The notes under the pieces are model-generated. The model was given only the letters and a program-made list of their open reading frames with translations, was not told the origin of the DNA and searched no databases. The position numbers and the translations under genes were made by a program. Shown here one piece after another: positions 48,095 through 60,175 of a stretch of 64,000 nt of DNA. How positions within the stretch are numbered: the stretch's first letter is position 1; each line of letters begins with the position of its first letter. Source of the stretch: Bathynomus jamesi (taxonomy: Eukaryota > Arthropoda > Malacostraca > Isopoda > Cirolanidae); NCBI GenBank assembly GCA_023014485.1, contig JAJOZX010007509.1:62001-126000 (forward strand), in the 5' to 3' direction.

Positions 48095-48095
<1 letters not shown>

Positions 48096-48236
48096 ATTGC
48101 ATGATCTAAAAAGTACTTATTGTTTAACGTTCAACAAAACTTCTCTTTGAAATTTCTTAAGATTTAAATGTTCCAAGATACCCCATACCCCATTTTACCC
48201 TTTAAAAAGTGACATTGTTATATTTAATGAGTTCTG

Positions 48237-48815
48237 ACTTTGGTATTTTTTAGCCCTGTTCGATCGTTCGACTGTTTGATATCTTGGCTGTTCATCCGTT
48301 TGGCTGTTCAAATGAACCGCTGTCTGTTGTTTGGTTGTTTGGTTGTTTGGTTGTTCTACTTTTCGACTTTCCAGGTTTCGGCTGTTCGGCTGTTCGGCTG
48401 TTTATCTGTTTGGCTGTTTAGATTTTCGGATGTTTGGTCATTCACTCTGTGAAAAATTTTTATTCCATTCCGAAAATAAAGCAATTATCTATTGTGATGA
48501 TTACTTCAAAAGCCGCTGTTCAGAAGCTTTTGTTACGAGAAGGTGGAGTACGTTCGCGCTTTTGTTCAGAAACGATAACATTGAAACAAGAACGTTCAAC
48601 TCTAAATTTGGAAAACGGTCACTATCCATAAATATGACGGAAATATAAACGCGTAAATAAAAATATGTTAATAATAACATTAAACCGTGATGGAAAATAG
48701 TTGCGCTAAATATAACAATGAACGTGAAATTTAAAGTATCTGTCTATCGATCGATTTATTTGTCTCTCTCTCTATTTATATATAAACACTAAATTCTTTC
48801 TTCTTCCTTTTATTT
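48237..48815 (+). repeat. Dispersed ggctgttcg/tttggttg repeat, copy B
   Basis: Same sequence as 18,480-19,056 with negligible change. No gene. Confidence 0.55.
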
Positions 48816-48828
48816 AATTTAGTTTAAC

Positions 48829-48881
<53 letters not shown>

Positions 48882-48924
48882 ATACACGATGAAAAAAAAC
48901 ACGAAGGAAAGGAAACACAGATTG

Positions 48925-48964
48925 GTGATCAAGCGCTTTCGTCTAATGACATCCTCAGGAACAC
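48925..48964 (-). ncRNA. Hammerhead ribozyme, second PLE family, copy B
   Basis: Same sequence as 19,186-19,225. Confidence 0.62.
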
Positions 48965-49049
48965 TATTTATATGGAGTTTTTCAAAATTACTTACATTCC
49001 GAGAATCCTGGGGGTTGGCATCCCATGGTTGCGGTACGTTGACTAAATT

Positions 49050-49905
49050 TTGTGTATGTGGCCCATGAATCGTGACCTGGATGACTTCCTCCTTCAGTTA
49101 AATGATCAAGTCCTCTCCATTAAGTTTACTTTAGAAGTGGAACAAAACAACTCAATCCCGTTTTCGGATGTGCGTGTACATAGGGAAAGTCCATGTTTTA
49201 TGTTTAGTATCTATCTATCAGAAAAAAACAAAAAATTTGTCCTACGTACACTTTTACTCTGGACATGACACCCCCATTAAGAAGGTCATATTTTCTTCAA
49301 TGTTTCTCCGCGCTTTTACGATCGCCAGTCCGGAATGCATGGATGCCGAATTGGAAAAAATCAATGGTATTTGAAGTGATCTGTGCTACCCTCCTGCGTT
49401 TATGGAATCTTGTCTTAACAAGGCAAAACGAACCTCCTATCGTGTGAATAATAACACTCGCACTTTGTCAAAGAATATTTTAGTACTTCCATTTTTTCCG
49501 GGCTTTTTAGGCATTGCTAATGTACTTAAACTTTTGAATATTAATGTAGTATTTTCATATAACAATATTGAAAAATATCATAGTTAAAAATAGCCCAACC
49601 AATAACTCAGGCATTATTTATAAAATTGGTTGTAAACAATGTGATTCCTTTTACATTGGTCAGACGGGAAAGGATTTGCACACGCGTGTAAAACAGCATC
49701 AATATTCTGTTAGAACGGGACAGTCGTCCAGTGCCCTTTTTGTCCATTTGTCAGAGTTATCCCACTGCATTGATTGGAATAATGCTTCAGTTTTGTTTCA
49801 CTCTAGCAACATTGTTAATAGAAATATTCTTAAGTCTGGTATTATCCAACTTACAAATAACTTTAACATGAGCCAAGGTCTTTTTCCACTTGATCCTGTT
49901 CATAT
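49050..49905 (+). pseudogene. Penelope-like element (second family), copy B
   Basis: Counterpart of 19,311-20,171; a gt loss near 49,569 breaks the linker, leaving the GIY-YIG domain in a 119-codon frame (49,568-49,927) that reads into (TA)n. Confidence 0.84.
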
Positions 49906-49994
49906 ATATATATATATGTATATATGAGATGAATTTCACAATTAAACACATGAAATGAATGAATGATGCAAACCCACAAGGAAAAAGAAAAACG

Positions 49995-50039
49995 ATTCCA
50001 AGACTTTCGTGTATTCAGAGCTATACCTCGTCAGGGAAT
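49995..50039 (-). ncRNA. Hammerhead ribozyme, inverted piece, copy B
   Basis: As 20,302-20,347 but one g lost in stem III (ccaagactttcg). Confidence 0.5.
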
Positions 50040-50077
50040 GAAGAAAGAAGGCAAGATGCCCATAAATAATTCAGGAC

Positions 50078-50822
50078 TGACAACTCTCAAATTTGAGGTC
50101 TATCGCAAGCCTACTAATAATAACTCTTTTGTGCATTTTTATTCTGACCATCATCCCTCGATTAAATCCTCTATTTTCTGCTATGTTTCTTAGAGCATTG
50201 AGAGTTGCCAGTCCTGAATTTTTAGATTCCGAGTTATTCAATATCATGAATATTGGTACTAATTTACGTTATCCTATTTCATTTTTAGATAACTGTCTTA
50301 GGAAAGTAAAAAATAGGTATTATAATATGTAACTGTAAAGGAATTTGAGCGTAAAAATATCCTTAGCCTACCTTACCATGTTAATTTTCAATATCTTCCG
50401 ACTTTACTTAAAGCAATTTGTATCAATGTAGTCTTTAAGTATAATAATACTTTTAAATCACGCCTAATAAAGAATAGCCCGGATAATGTGGTTGGTTGTG
50501 TGTATTCGATCGGATGTACACAATGTAACTCAGTATATATAGGCCAAACGGGAAAACGTTAGATATTACGGTAAAACAGCATAAATATGCGTGTAGAACA
50601 GTTAATAATTCCAATGCTTTGTTTAACCATATGTATAGATGTAATCATAGCAGCAAGTGTGATAGTTCTAAAGCGCTTGTTGAAAACAGAGATATAATTG
50701 AAAGAAATATTCTAGAATGTGCATTTATCCATTTTAAAAACAATTTCAATAAACAGTGCGGGAATGTATAAAATTGACAATATCTTGTTAAAATTCCTTT
50801 TGCCTCTCATTAACTCTTGTTA
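50078..50822 (+). pseudogene. Penelope-like element (first family, diverged), copy B
   Basis: Counterpart of 20,389-21,133. A further base is lost at about 50,327 (ataatatgtaac), ending the linker frame. Followed by the same degenerate hammerhead (50,891-50,936). Confidence 0.84.
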
Positions 50823-50980
50823 AGTATGTGCTAATTGTTTTGGTTTCCGCTACGTTGTATATATTTATGGGCATCTTGTCTTCTCTCTTCATTCCTTCAC
50901 GAGGTGTAGCTCTGACTACACGAAAGGCCTTGGAATCGTTTTTCTTTTTCCTTGTAGGTTTGCATCATATATATACAGGG

Positions 50981-51048
50981 TGTCCTGGCTTAAATGGCAA
51001 TAAAATAAATTTATAATGTTTTATTTTATTGCCATTTAAGCCAGGACA
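50981..51048 (+). mobile_element. Small palindromic MITE, copy B
   Basis: Same 29-base arms and loop as 21,290-21,357. Confidence 0.72.
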
Positions 51049-51055
51049 TCATATA

Positions 51056-51121
<66 letters not shown>
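51049..51121 (+). repeat. (TA)n microsatellite
   Basis: TA tract with one interruption. Confidence 0.97.
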
Positions 51122-51126
<5 letters not shown>

Positions 51127-52307
51127 ACGATTGGTTAGGTTAAGTCGTAATATTTTTGTTAGTTTTAACATTTTATTTGATGGATTTATTTAAAAAAATG
51201 TTTCCTAAAGATCCTAATGTTGTTTACGTTCTCCAACTTTGACGTAGTGCAGTTTGTGTCCCCTTTACGTCAGGGGGACGTAAACTACACTTGCTCCCAA
51301 AACTCTCAAAAACTGAATAATACCATTGTTTACATTAATCAGCTTAATAATATTCATTTTTAAAAGCTATATTTATCCTACATAATTAATAATGATGTTA
51401 ATTAACAAATTTCATAAATGCGAATTACGTTCTTTGTCCATAAACGGAGTTTAATTGAAATAATTATTTTACAATTATTAAAATTTTGTGGGAAAAGATT
51501 TATTTACATTTTTGAAAGAAAAGAAGAAAGTTGTTCATCCTTTTCATTCAAACGAATTCTATCTCCTTCTTCTGAAAATATGATCATGAAGAGGAAAAGT
51601 TTTAATCAAAGCCAAGAATAAGAATTTAGCCAACTTACCAAACCGTCAAACCACCGAATAACCAAACAGTAGAAGAAGAGCCGAACGGAGAAGATACGAA
51701 CACCCGAACCAACAACGAGTAGTCAAATAAAATAAAAAATAATTAAATATTGGAGGGGGAAGTATAGTTAAAGAAAAATATAGAATTAAACAATTAACTT
51801 CCCGTTCTTTCTTTGTAATAAGATGTACTAACATATATACATAAGTCTTATTTAAATGAAATCATTATAAATATTCTCATAAGGAAATTTCTAAAGTACA
51901 ACTTTTTCATATTTGTATTGTGAGTTGTGAATGAGTTATATTTAATATCATGACTGAACAACACACACGAAATTTCACATCAACCACCGACCACACTAAA
52001 GAACTAGTTACAACGCTATACTGTATTTTAATTTCAAAGCCTGATGAATCTAGCAACACACAGTAAATGAAAAAGTTGCCAGTTTACAGTTGCCAGGCAG
52101 TAATTCCTTTATACTTTTCAAATTAAAGATGGGTTGTGAACCTGTTCGCCGAAACAACCTGTTCTGAAATATCATATTTATGATGATGTAGGTCCTCTAT
52201 ATTTCAAAAGTATAGAGAAGTATAGAAATATTTCTATATCTTTATGTATTCCTGTAATTATGTTTTCTATGCATGTACCACTTTGAATATTTATTTCTAT
52301 ACATATA
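51122..52307. other. Non-coding stretch, copy B
   Basis: Counterpart of 21,444-22,626. Substitutions against copy A rise from rare to clustered toward the right end. Confidence 0.45.
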
Positions 52308-52539
52308 CGGAAGGTTGACAAAAGTAAACACCACGATATTTGTCTTCAAGAACAACTGGCAAAGCTCATCAATGGAATGCCAGAATGTATTTCAGCTTTA
52401 CAAAATGCAAAGAACAAAGCAGCACCATCCTAAATAAATTGATCCAATAAATCTGTTATTATTTATTGACATTTATTATTAAATAAAAAACTTGAGCAAA
52501 AACCTACAGGTGTCTATTTACTTTTGTCAACCCTCTGTG
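52308..52539 (+). mobile_element. Internally deleted Tc1 element, copy B
   Basis: Keeps ggttgacaaaagtaaac at the left (one a more than copy A) and the matching inverse right end. Confidence 0.7.
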
Positions 52540-52730
52540 CTTATACCTGTGTGAAAGTTTCTTGTAATAAAAATATGTTATCACAGAAAAGGTTATTATT
52601 ATTGAAAAACAATTTTTTTAAAATTTTTCAATACTCATATATATATATATATATATAAGTATAGCGACAGGGCCACTACCTTCATCTTCGTGTGAACAGA
52701 GACCAACGCACGGAACTGCAACTATGTTAA

Positions 52731-52766
<36 letters not shown>

Positions 52767-53058
52767 TTGTTACCTTGGTTTTGTTTTCACCCGAATTGTT
52801 CATTCTGACGAAGGTCAAACTTATTACTCCAACTTGGAGCAACAGCTTAATGTGAATTCGAATCACGACCCACTACGGGTGGCCAGAAATTGCAAATCTT
52901 TGCCCGGACTCCATTTCACCACCTCCAAATGAGCAGGCCAGCCTTTTAAAAACTAAGGCACCCATGATACCCATTTATATACCAACCCATTTTTTCTGGG
53001 ACGATAAAAAGCTGGGTAGGGTGTGGGCTGACTGCTTTCGTCTTTTGTTGGGGGAAAA

Positions 53059-53089
<31 letters not shown>

Positions 53090-53831
53090 CAGGGTGGGCG
53101 GAAAGTAGCTCCCTATTTTGGATTCGTAAAAAAACACGTATATTATCCATTTATTTCAGAAGAAATAATATGAAAAGGTAGGCATACATGGTAGGTTTTC
53201 TCTAAAATTCAATGTGGACTCCAACTCTTTCCACCAGCTTCTGGAGCCGCCCAGGAATGGCGTCCACTGACTTTAGCAGGAACTCCGGCGGGATGGAGGA
53301 CATGACTTCCCGAATTCGGTCCTCCAGTTCTTCCAATGTCCTCGGTTTGGTGCGGTAGACTTCTTCCTTTACCCACCCCCAAAGAAAGAAGTCGCACGGT
53401 GTCAAGTCGGGGCTCCTGGCTGGCCATTGATGTGGACCACGACGACCCATCCAACGCCCAGGGAAGTGGGCATCCAGCCACTCACGGACAACAATGGCCA
53501 GCCAGGAGCCCCGACTTGACACCGTGCGACTTCTTTCTTTGGGGGTGGGTAAAGGAAGAAGTCTACCGCACCAAACCGAGGACATTGGAAGAACTGGAGG
53601 ACCGAATTCGGGAAGTCATGTCCTCCATCCCGCCGGAGTTCCTGCTAAAGTCAGTGGACGCCATTCCTGGGCGGCTCCAGAAGCTCGTGGAAAGAGTTGG
53701 AGCCCACATTGAATTTTAGAGAAAACCTACCATGTATGCCTACCTTTTCATATTATTTCTTCTGAAATAAATGGATAATATACGTATTTTTTTACCAATC
53801 CAAAATAGGGAGCTACTTTCCGCCCACCCTG
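53090..53831. mobile_element. Fold-back made of two mariner 3' ends (copy B only)
   Basis: Arms of 340 bp (53,090-53,429 and 53,492-53,831) are near-perfect inverted repeats around a 62-bp spacer. Each arm is the same mariner 3' end: TIR cagggtgggcggaaagtagc and the transposase C terminus (PARSPDLTPCDFFLWGW, EEVYRTKPRTLEELEDRI, KSVDAIPGRLQKLVERVG). As each arm encodes the tail, two divergent frames of about 127 codons read through the spacer. No 5' end or full catalytic domain. Enclosed by (TA)n. Confidence 0.93.
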
Positions 53832-53833
53832 TG

Positions 53834-53884
53834 TATATATATATATATATTATATATATTATATATTATATATATATATAATAT

Positions 53885-53926
<42 letters not shown>

Positions 53927-53931
53927 TACAA
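53834..53931 (+). repeat. (TA)n microsatellite, interrupted
   Basis: TA tracts with several tatata/ataata phase breaks beside the fold-back. Confidence 0.95.
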
Positions 53932-54246
53932 CTTTTACCCGCAAAATAATGATTGAAAATACCAAAGTTATGTGTGCATTATTGAGGTAAAAGAAAAGCC
54001 AGTCGGATTGCGCATGCAGTGTTTAATTTTTAATAAGAGTAAATAAGATTATTAAAATTTAAATAAGATTAACAATTTAATTTAGGTGCAAAGTTTTATT
54101 TTATTCAAATATCAGAAAGATACATTAAAGAATACATTATATGAAATCTATATTGTGGTGCAGCGAAAACGTAATTGTGTGTAAAGCAATAAAATATAAT
54201 GAAGATCCATTTTCAGTTTCCATATCCATTTCATGATCCATATCCA

Positions 54247-54252
54247 TTTATT
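54247..54252 (-). terminator. Candidate polyadenylation signal of lipocalin B
   Basis: AATAAA on the minus strand at the position equivalent to copy A, 97 bases beyond the stop at 54,349. Confidence 0.5.
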
Positions 54253-54348
54253 TGTCCAAGGGTTCAAGGGTTCAAAGGTTCAAGGGTTCACAATAATCTT
54301 TGCAAAAAATTATTTTCCTACGATTGATATGGGGGTCACGGAGGCACC

Positions 54349-55776
54349 TTAGGTGGGGCACGTGTAGATCAAGTCACTGAAGTCGAAAGGAGTGTGATCA
54401 TTAACGAAATCTTCGATCGCATTCACCGTTGCGGTATTTGGATTGTCATTTTCGGTGAGGACCCACAAGTACTCCGCTGTTGGTAGAGAACATCCTTGAA
54501 TATTAAAATGAAAAAGAACTGATACCTACACTGATTACTTCCCACTTTGCGCCATTCCCATTCCAAAGAATTCCAGTTTTAAGAAAAGTTTGTCGATTTT
54601 ATAAAGCGTAAATAGAGGGTGTGTTGCAACTGCAGGATATGAGAAGTAACTCCTTTGAAATTCCCATTTTCCGATTTGTTGGTGTTGGGCGACAACTGAA
54701 GTGAAAATAATCACGATTGGGAAGAGGATCCTACACTTACCTCATTTTGTCCATAAACACACAAATATACATACGAATGTACACAGATAAATAAAGAGAA
54801 AAATTACCTTTTTCTCCAGATGATGGAAGGTTGACGCAATTGTACAGAACCAAGAATTGGTATGTAGCATCGTGTGTCAAGATTTGGAATCGTCCAGACG
54901 ATGCAGGTCCGAATGTTGGTGCTGAAAGAAGACGAATATTTGTATTGGACTCGCAAAGAAAGTTTTCATTCCATATGGCTCTCTATTTTCTCTCTATTCT
55001 CTCTCTATTCTAGCTCTATTCTCGCTCTATTCTCTCTTTAATCTAGCTCTATTCTCGCTCTATTCTCTCTTTATCTATCTACAGTGTGTACATTTATTCG
55101 GTACCAGAATTGAAACTTATAATAGATAGATACATTATTTTACGGAATTTTTAATATGGATTGTAACTTACTTGAAGCATCGAATATGGGTGGACCTCCG
55201 GAGAGTGTGGCCGAAGTGGAAATAAGATCACCGCTTCAAATGTGGAAAACAGTCGATATTAACAAAAGTTATTAATTAGAAATTAATAATAATTAAAAAG
55301 AAATTATTTTCCTTCAGTTTTGTTGTCCCTTTGCCAAATCTTTATGAAGTTCAAAAGGAAAGGTTCCTTCAAGGAGAATTAACACTTACCCCAACTTTCC
55401 TTTATTTTTCATTGATGTACTGGCTTGTTCGAAACGTGTTCTGAAGCAGCTGTAGCCCGACTCAGCTGAAACGTCGTACCTCTTGAATTCATACCAAGGA
55501 ACGTCATTCTAGAACATGGGAAGAAAATATGTGCAGAAAAAATGAATATCTTTAACATCACACACGCATACACACACACAAACATATATATATATATATA
55601 TGAATAAAACCACGAAGGGAAAAGAAACACAAAGTGGTGCTCAAGCGCTTTCGTGTTTGTGTTTCTTTTCCCTTCGTGGTTTTATTCATCATAAATATTT
55701 TTCACGTGTTACTTTCGTGAAATAATTTTCATATATATATATATATATATACAGTGTATATATATATGTATATATG

Positions 55777-55838
<62 letters not shown>

Positions 55839-55997
55839 AATGTAACGTGAAAATAGGCTTACCGGCAATTCTGTACAAACAGAAGACGGAACGGGTGAAC
55901 AAGAACCTGCAGTTTTTTTCTGGGCGCAGGTAAAACAACAGCAGTAAAGCAAGAAAAGGGCCACAGCCAGGAATGATTTCGTCATTTTTACAAACAT
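54349..55997 (-). CDS. Secreted lipocalin (crustacyanin-like), five exons, copy B
   Basis: Exons on the minus strand: 55,997-55,863; 55,508-55,390; 55,233-55,172; 54,921-54,808; 54,494-54,349, with GT/AG sites and the same phases and exon lengths as copy A except the last (12 bases shorter); 191 residues. Signal peptide MFVKMTKSFLAVALFLLYCC. Here the lipocalin first motif is clear, PWYEFKRYDVSAE, followed by SCFRT; second motif FLVLYNC; EYLWVLTEN and the final Cys in LIYTCPT. An extra Cys lies in the N-terminal region (SSVCTELP). No frameshift or stop in either copy, in contrast to the broken transposon genes around, so both look functional. Protein identity with copy A is about 55% by eye, concentrated in the signal peptide and core strands. 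Confidence 0.8.
55601..55688. mobile_element. Hairpin of Penelope-like terminal sequence in lipocalin B intron 1
   Basis: 33-base arms (tgaataaaaccacgaaggga... and inverse) around 22 bases containing caagcgctttcgtg, the stem III part of the second-family hammerhead at 19,186. Related to 19,146-19,205. Absent from copy A, whose intron has only microsatellites here. Confidence 0.78.
55782..55832 (+). repeat. (GA)n microsatellite in lipocalin B intron 1
   Basis: About 25 GA units next to exon 1. Confidence 0.97.
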
Positions 55998-56038
55998 TTT
56001 CAATCTTCAAAACCTTTTAACATTTCAGAAATTCTGGC

Positions 56039-56045
<7 letters not shown>

Positions 56046-56102
<57 letters not shown>
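56046..56102 (+). repeat. (TA)n microsatellite upstream of lipocalin B
   Basis: Directly abuts the fold-back that starts at 56,103. Confidence 0.96.
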
Positions 56103-56108
<6 letters not shown>

Positions 56109-56700
56109 GGTGATCCAGAGAAATGGGACCCAAAAGAAACCCCTGTAACTCTTAAAGTATAAGTCCTTTTATAAAATCATACGCATCATTCGAAAGAGGA
56201 TAGTTCCAAGTTTGTACAGGATTGTATAGGTTTTGACAATACAAGACAAGATAAGATAAAAAACAAAATAAAAGTGTTAGTTAAAACTAACCCTTCAAGA
56301 TGACTGCATGGACTGTGGAACAGCTGCGTTTCATAACTGAGCAATATTATGAGCATGGAAGAAGTGTAGTTTCAGCTCAAAGATCTTTCAAGACAAATTT
56401 TCAGATGTCAAAATCACCTTCTAAGAGCTGAAACTACACTTCTTCCATGCTTATAATATTGCTCAGTTATGAAACGCAGCTGTTCCACAGTCCATGCAGT
56501 CATCTTGAAGGGTTAGTTTTAACTAACACTTTTATTTTGTTTTGTATCTTATCTTGTCTTGTATTGTCAAAACCTATACAATCCTGTACAAACTTGGAAC
56601 TATCCTCTTTCGAATGATGCGTATGATTTTATAAAACGACTTATACTTTAAGAGTTACAGGGGTTTCTTTTGGGTCCCATTTCTCTGGATCACCCTTTAT
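56103..56700. mobile_element. Fold-back made of two transposon 5' ends (copy B only)
   Basis: Arms of 276 bp (56,103-56,378 and 56,425-56,700) around a 46-bp spacer. Each arm begins ataaagggtgatccagagaa and ends in the start of a DUF4817-type transposase, MTAWTVEQLRFITEQYYEHG, with its helix-turn-helix begun but not finished. Mirror case of the fold-back at 53,090, which keeps only 3' ends. Sits about 100 bases upstream of the lipocalin B start. Confidence 0.93.
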
Positions 56701-57725
56701 GACATTCTAACTGTACATAATATTCATGAAAGATTGGAAAATAATTAATTTTTTCTATTTTTTATTAAATATTTATTCAATGATATCTTGATGAAGCTTT
56801 CAGTTTTTAGCTACCTAGTTGGTTTTCTTATTTTAAGCTTAATCACGTGATTTTGTTAAATTGTGCAATGTTCATTTTTTTATATATATATTCTCTTAAA
56901 TCATAAAATACGAAGTCATATCCTGAATATTTAGTTGACACGGCAAATCATGATAATTTTAAATTTGCCAATAGTATATAAACCATTGTAACTTTTCAAA
57001 TGTTGTTCCGTCTGATCTGATCCAGAGGCTGAAGCATTACCTGTAATATTTATAAACAGTAAAATTCAGTAAAAGGATATTTTTATCTTCTCCTTTGAGT
57101 CCTGTCAACGGACTGACCCAAGAAAATTTAGTTTTAGAATAAAACACCATCTTCGAGAAACACTGAAGTTAGAAATCAATAGACATTAAGCCTGAGACGA
57201 GCTTTGCCTCACAGACTTCTTCGATACGTTACAACGAGAATCGGGAATCGACCAATAACCTAGTAAGGGTTCACAGAATCCTCCGATCAGCTACAAGAAG
57301 AAATCGGAGGTAGTACAAAAGAAATTATTGCGATTCCCTACTCACTCAGTACTCAGTACCAACTACCCCAGGATGAGAAATCTGTTGCTGACACCTAACA
57401 AGAACTCTTGTCAACTTCGAACTACTCAAGACCATCGACGGAGGGTTAACACAACCATATATATATATATAACGTATCACATCAAGATAGTAAAAAAATT
57501 TAGTTTTTTAAAAACTGATTTAGAATTTCGAAATATTTTTAAAACATTTCTACAACAGTATAACGACAATATCATTTAAGAACCAAAAAATCGGAATAAG
57601 GTGTTCAAAACAAAATTGGAAGAGGGGGGGTACTAATCTGGGGGTAAATATTCTTAAACTATTTAGTAAAACAAATAACAACTTAAAAATATTAAAATAA
57701 ATTACTAATTTCCACATACTTTTTT
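56701..57725. other. Non-coding stretch, copy B
   Basis: Counterpart of 27,060-28,669 without the 438-bp MITE and with most of the (TA)n lost. Contains the empty target aaattcag at 57,061-57,068. Confidence 0.45.
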
Positions 57726-57929
57726 GGGATCACCTGAGGATCCGTCACCACAGCTTTTTCATTTAGCTTTATAACGCTAACTAATGAAAATATCACGACC
57801 TAACCTAACCACTCGTCAAAGGTGTACAGTTGACGTAACGATTGGTTAGGTTAAGTCGTGATATTTTCGTTAGTTAGCCTTATAAAGCTAACTAAAAAAG
57901 GCTAGGGTGACGGATCTTCAGGTGATCCC
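57726..57929. mobile_element. Hairpin MITE, copy B
   Basis: Counterpart of 28,670-28,873; its left end (ggatccgtcacc) pairs better with the right end than in copy A. Confidence 0.85.
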
Positions 57930-59460
57930 TTTTTTTTCACAATATTTTTAAAGAAATTCGTCTAAAATTTGTGTTTGAAAAAAAAATTTTAAATGAATTA
58001 AAATTGTTTTTCCTAAAAATCATTAAAAATAAAAATGGACATAAAAGATTTGTCTATTTCAATCCCTTCAAATGAAAAATTTTAAACAATATTTCTTTAA
58101 ATTTCATATCGTGTTAATTACAAAATTCAAGATAATCTTCAAAAGAGAAGTTATGCGCATGCGCAGATCTTTCGTTAAAATCTGGTATAAGGACAAAAAA
58201 TATTTTAAAGTATTTATTAAAAACGAAAAGTTTTTCAAAGTCCAAAATGAGAACCGAAATTCCTACCTTTAGTTCAGATGATGTTGACGAATAGCAGTGA
58301 AGAACACAGAGGATGCAACAACTTTGAATATTGTGAATATACTGCAACGATTAATGATTTGAGCTCTCTTAAATAGCAAACAAATTATACTGCGCATGCG
58401 TAAAATTTAATTGTATAAACCGGAAAACATGTTGGGTTTCGCTATGTTTCTATTTACATCGTATTTAAGTGGGTTATTTATAATCATGGTTCATGGTGTC
58501 CTTTTTCCGAATTTAGTGTAGAAATGTTCCTGTTTGAATTTTATCATTTTTCAACAAAAGTGCGGACGTACTCCACCTTCTCGTAACAAAAGCTTCCGAA
58601 CAGCGGCTTTTCAGGTAATCATCACAATAGATAATTGCTCTATTTTCGGAATAATAGGTGGGTTATTTACAAATATGGATCGTGTCCTTTTTCCAAATTT
58701 ATTGTTTATTGTTCTTGTTTCAATGTTATCATTTCTTCACAAAAGTGCGAATGTACTCCACTTTCTCGTAACAAAAGCAGTCCAACACCAGCTTTTGAAG
58801 AGACCTTCATAAAGACTAATTGTTTTAGTTTTGGAATGGAATAATTTGCACACGGTGAATGACCATGAGTCACCGAATAGTGGAAAAGTTTAACAGTCAA
58901 AGAGTGGAACAATCAAACAACCGAACATTCCGACAATCGAACCCCCGATTAATTGAAAAAATGAAGATCTGAACAGCCGAACAACCGAACGAGAATAATT
59001 TATACTACATTAGAAACCATTAAATATGAGAATCTGAATTTAACCAGGTAAAAGAGGTCATCTTTGAACACATAATTGTGAAGAAGGTTTTGAAAAGGAA
59101 ATTTGAAAAGAAAAATTTTTGTGAAATCAAAATCAAATTAACAATTTTTAACAATTTTTAGCAATTTTTAACATTTTAAAGATGAAAAAGACAAAAATAT
59201 TTATGTTATCTGTTTTGTCTATTGATTAATTTAGTGACACACAAAAACATAAATTAATGGATTCAGAGACAGATAAATAGATAGATAAATAGACAGACAG
59301 GTATATGCAATAAAGAAATATGGATATTTAAAATAGATAAAATGTTTAATAAACAATAAACCGCGGTAGAAAATAGTTGTGTTAAATAAAAAAAGGAGCT
59401 TGATATTTTAGGAATATCTATCTATCGATCTGTTTATCTGTCTGTCTATCTATTTATATA
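57930..59460. repeat. Non-coding stretch and inverted dispersed repeat, copy B
   Basis: Counterpart of 28,874-30,398, including two blocks with cttctcgtaacaaaagc and the gaacaaccgaac words. No gene recognised. Confidence 0.45.
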
Positions 59461-60142
59461 CAGGGTGTCCCAGAATTAACTATCTATTTCAATGAAATCG
59501 GACAAATTTAATAAAAACTGACATAATTTTGTGTTTATTACTAAATTATGATACAAAAACAAATAGATTTATAAATCATAAGTCAAAACTTTATTTACTT
59601 GAATGTGATAAGCCTTTTTCATCAGTGTCGAACGCAAGATTCTATGAACTGTTGTCTTGGATATGTTGAGTCTTCGACCGGCCTCCCTAACCGAAGTTGT
59701 TGGTTCATCCTCAAACAATTGTCGTACCTGTTCGGTACTGTTACGTGCTGTCCTTGGGCGTCCTCTTCCCACCTCGTCGTGTACGGATCCAGTTCTTTTA
59801 AATTTGTTCACAAGTTCACGAATCGCTTTGTCTGTAGGACCGGTTCTGTGGAATCTTCTTGTAAATTTTTCTCTGATTTCATTACATTGCATTCCTTTGA
59901 TACGGGATGTTACAACAAAGATGCGTTCTTGTGTATTCATTAATTATTAATAGGGTTCTGAAAGAGAATGAAAATAAAACTATGAAAAACTATGAAAAAA
60001 TTATGAAAATAAAATTATGAAAAAAATTTAGAAATTTATACATTTTTAACACATATTAAACATGATAAACATAAATAAAAGTGTGTTTTCAAAAAATTTG
60101 TCCGATTTCATTGAAATAGATAGTTAATTCTGGGATACCCTG
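59461..60142 (-). mobile_element. Mini-mariner, copy B
   Basis: Same TIRs as 30,399-31,074; six bases longer from small indels. Confidence 0.92.
59569..59940 (-). CDS. HTH-only mariner protein, copy B
   Basis: From the ATG at 59,940 the protein matches copy A through KAYHIQVNK. An extra base in the poly-A near 59,587 then extends it to 123 codons (ending VLTYDL instead of V-stop). The helix-turn-helix part is unchanged. Confidence 0.75.
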   Translation of the reverse strand: MNTQERIFVVTSRIKGMQCNEIREKFTRRFHRTGPTDKAIRELVNKFKRTGSVHDEVGRGRPRTARNSTEQVRQLFEDEPTTSVREAGRRLNISKTTVHRILRSTLMKKAYHIQVNKVLTYDL

Positions 60143-60175
60143 TATAAGAGGTAAATCTTTCTTCTTCCTTACTTA

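Noticed and set aside
53202..53719. Two separate genes reading toward and away from 53,460
   Set aside because: They are the same mariner tail on the two arms of a palindrome.
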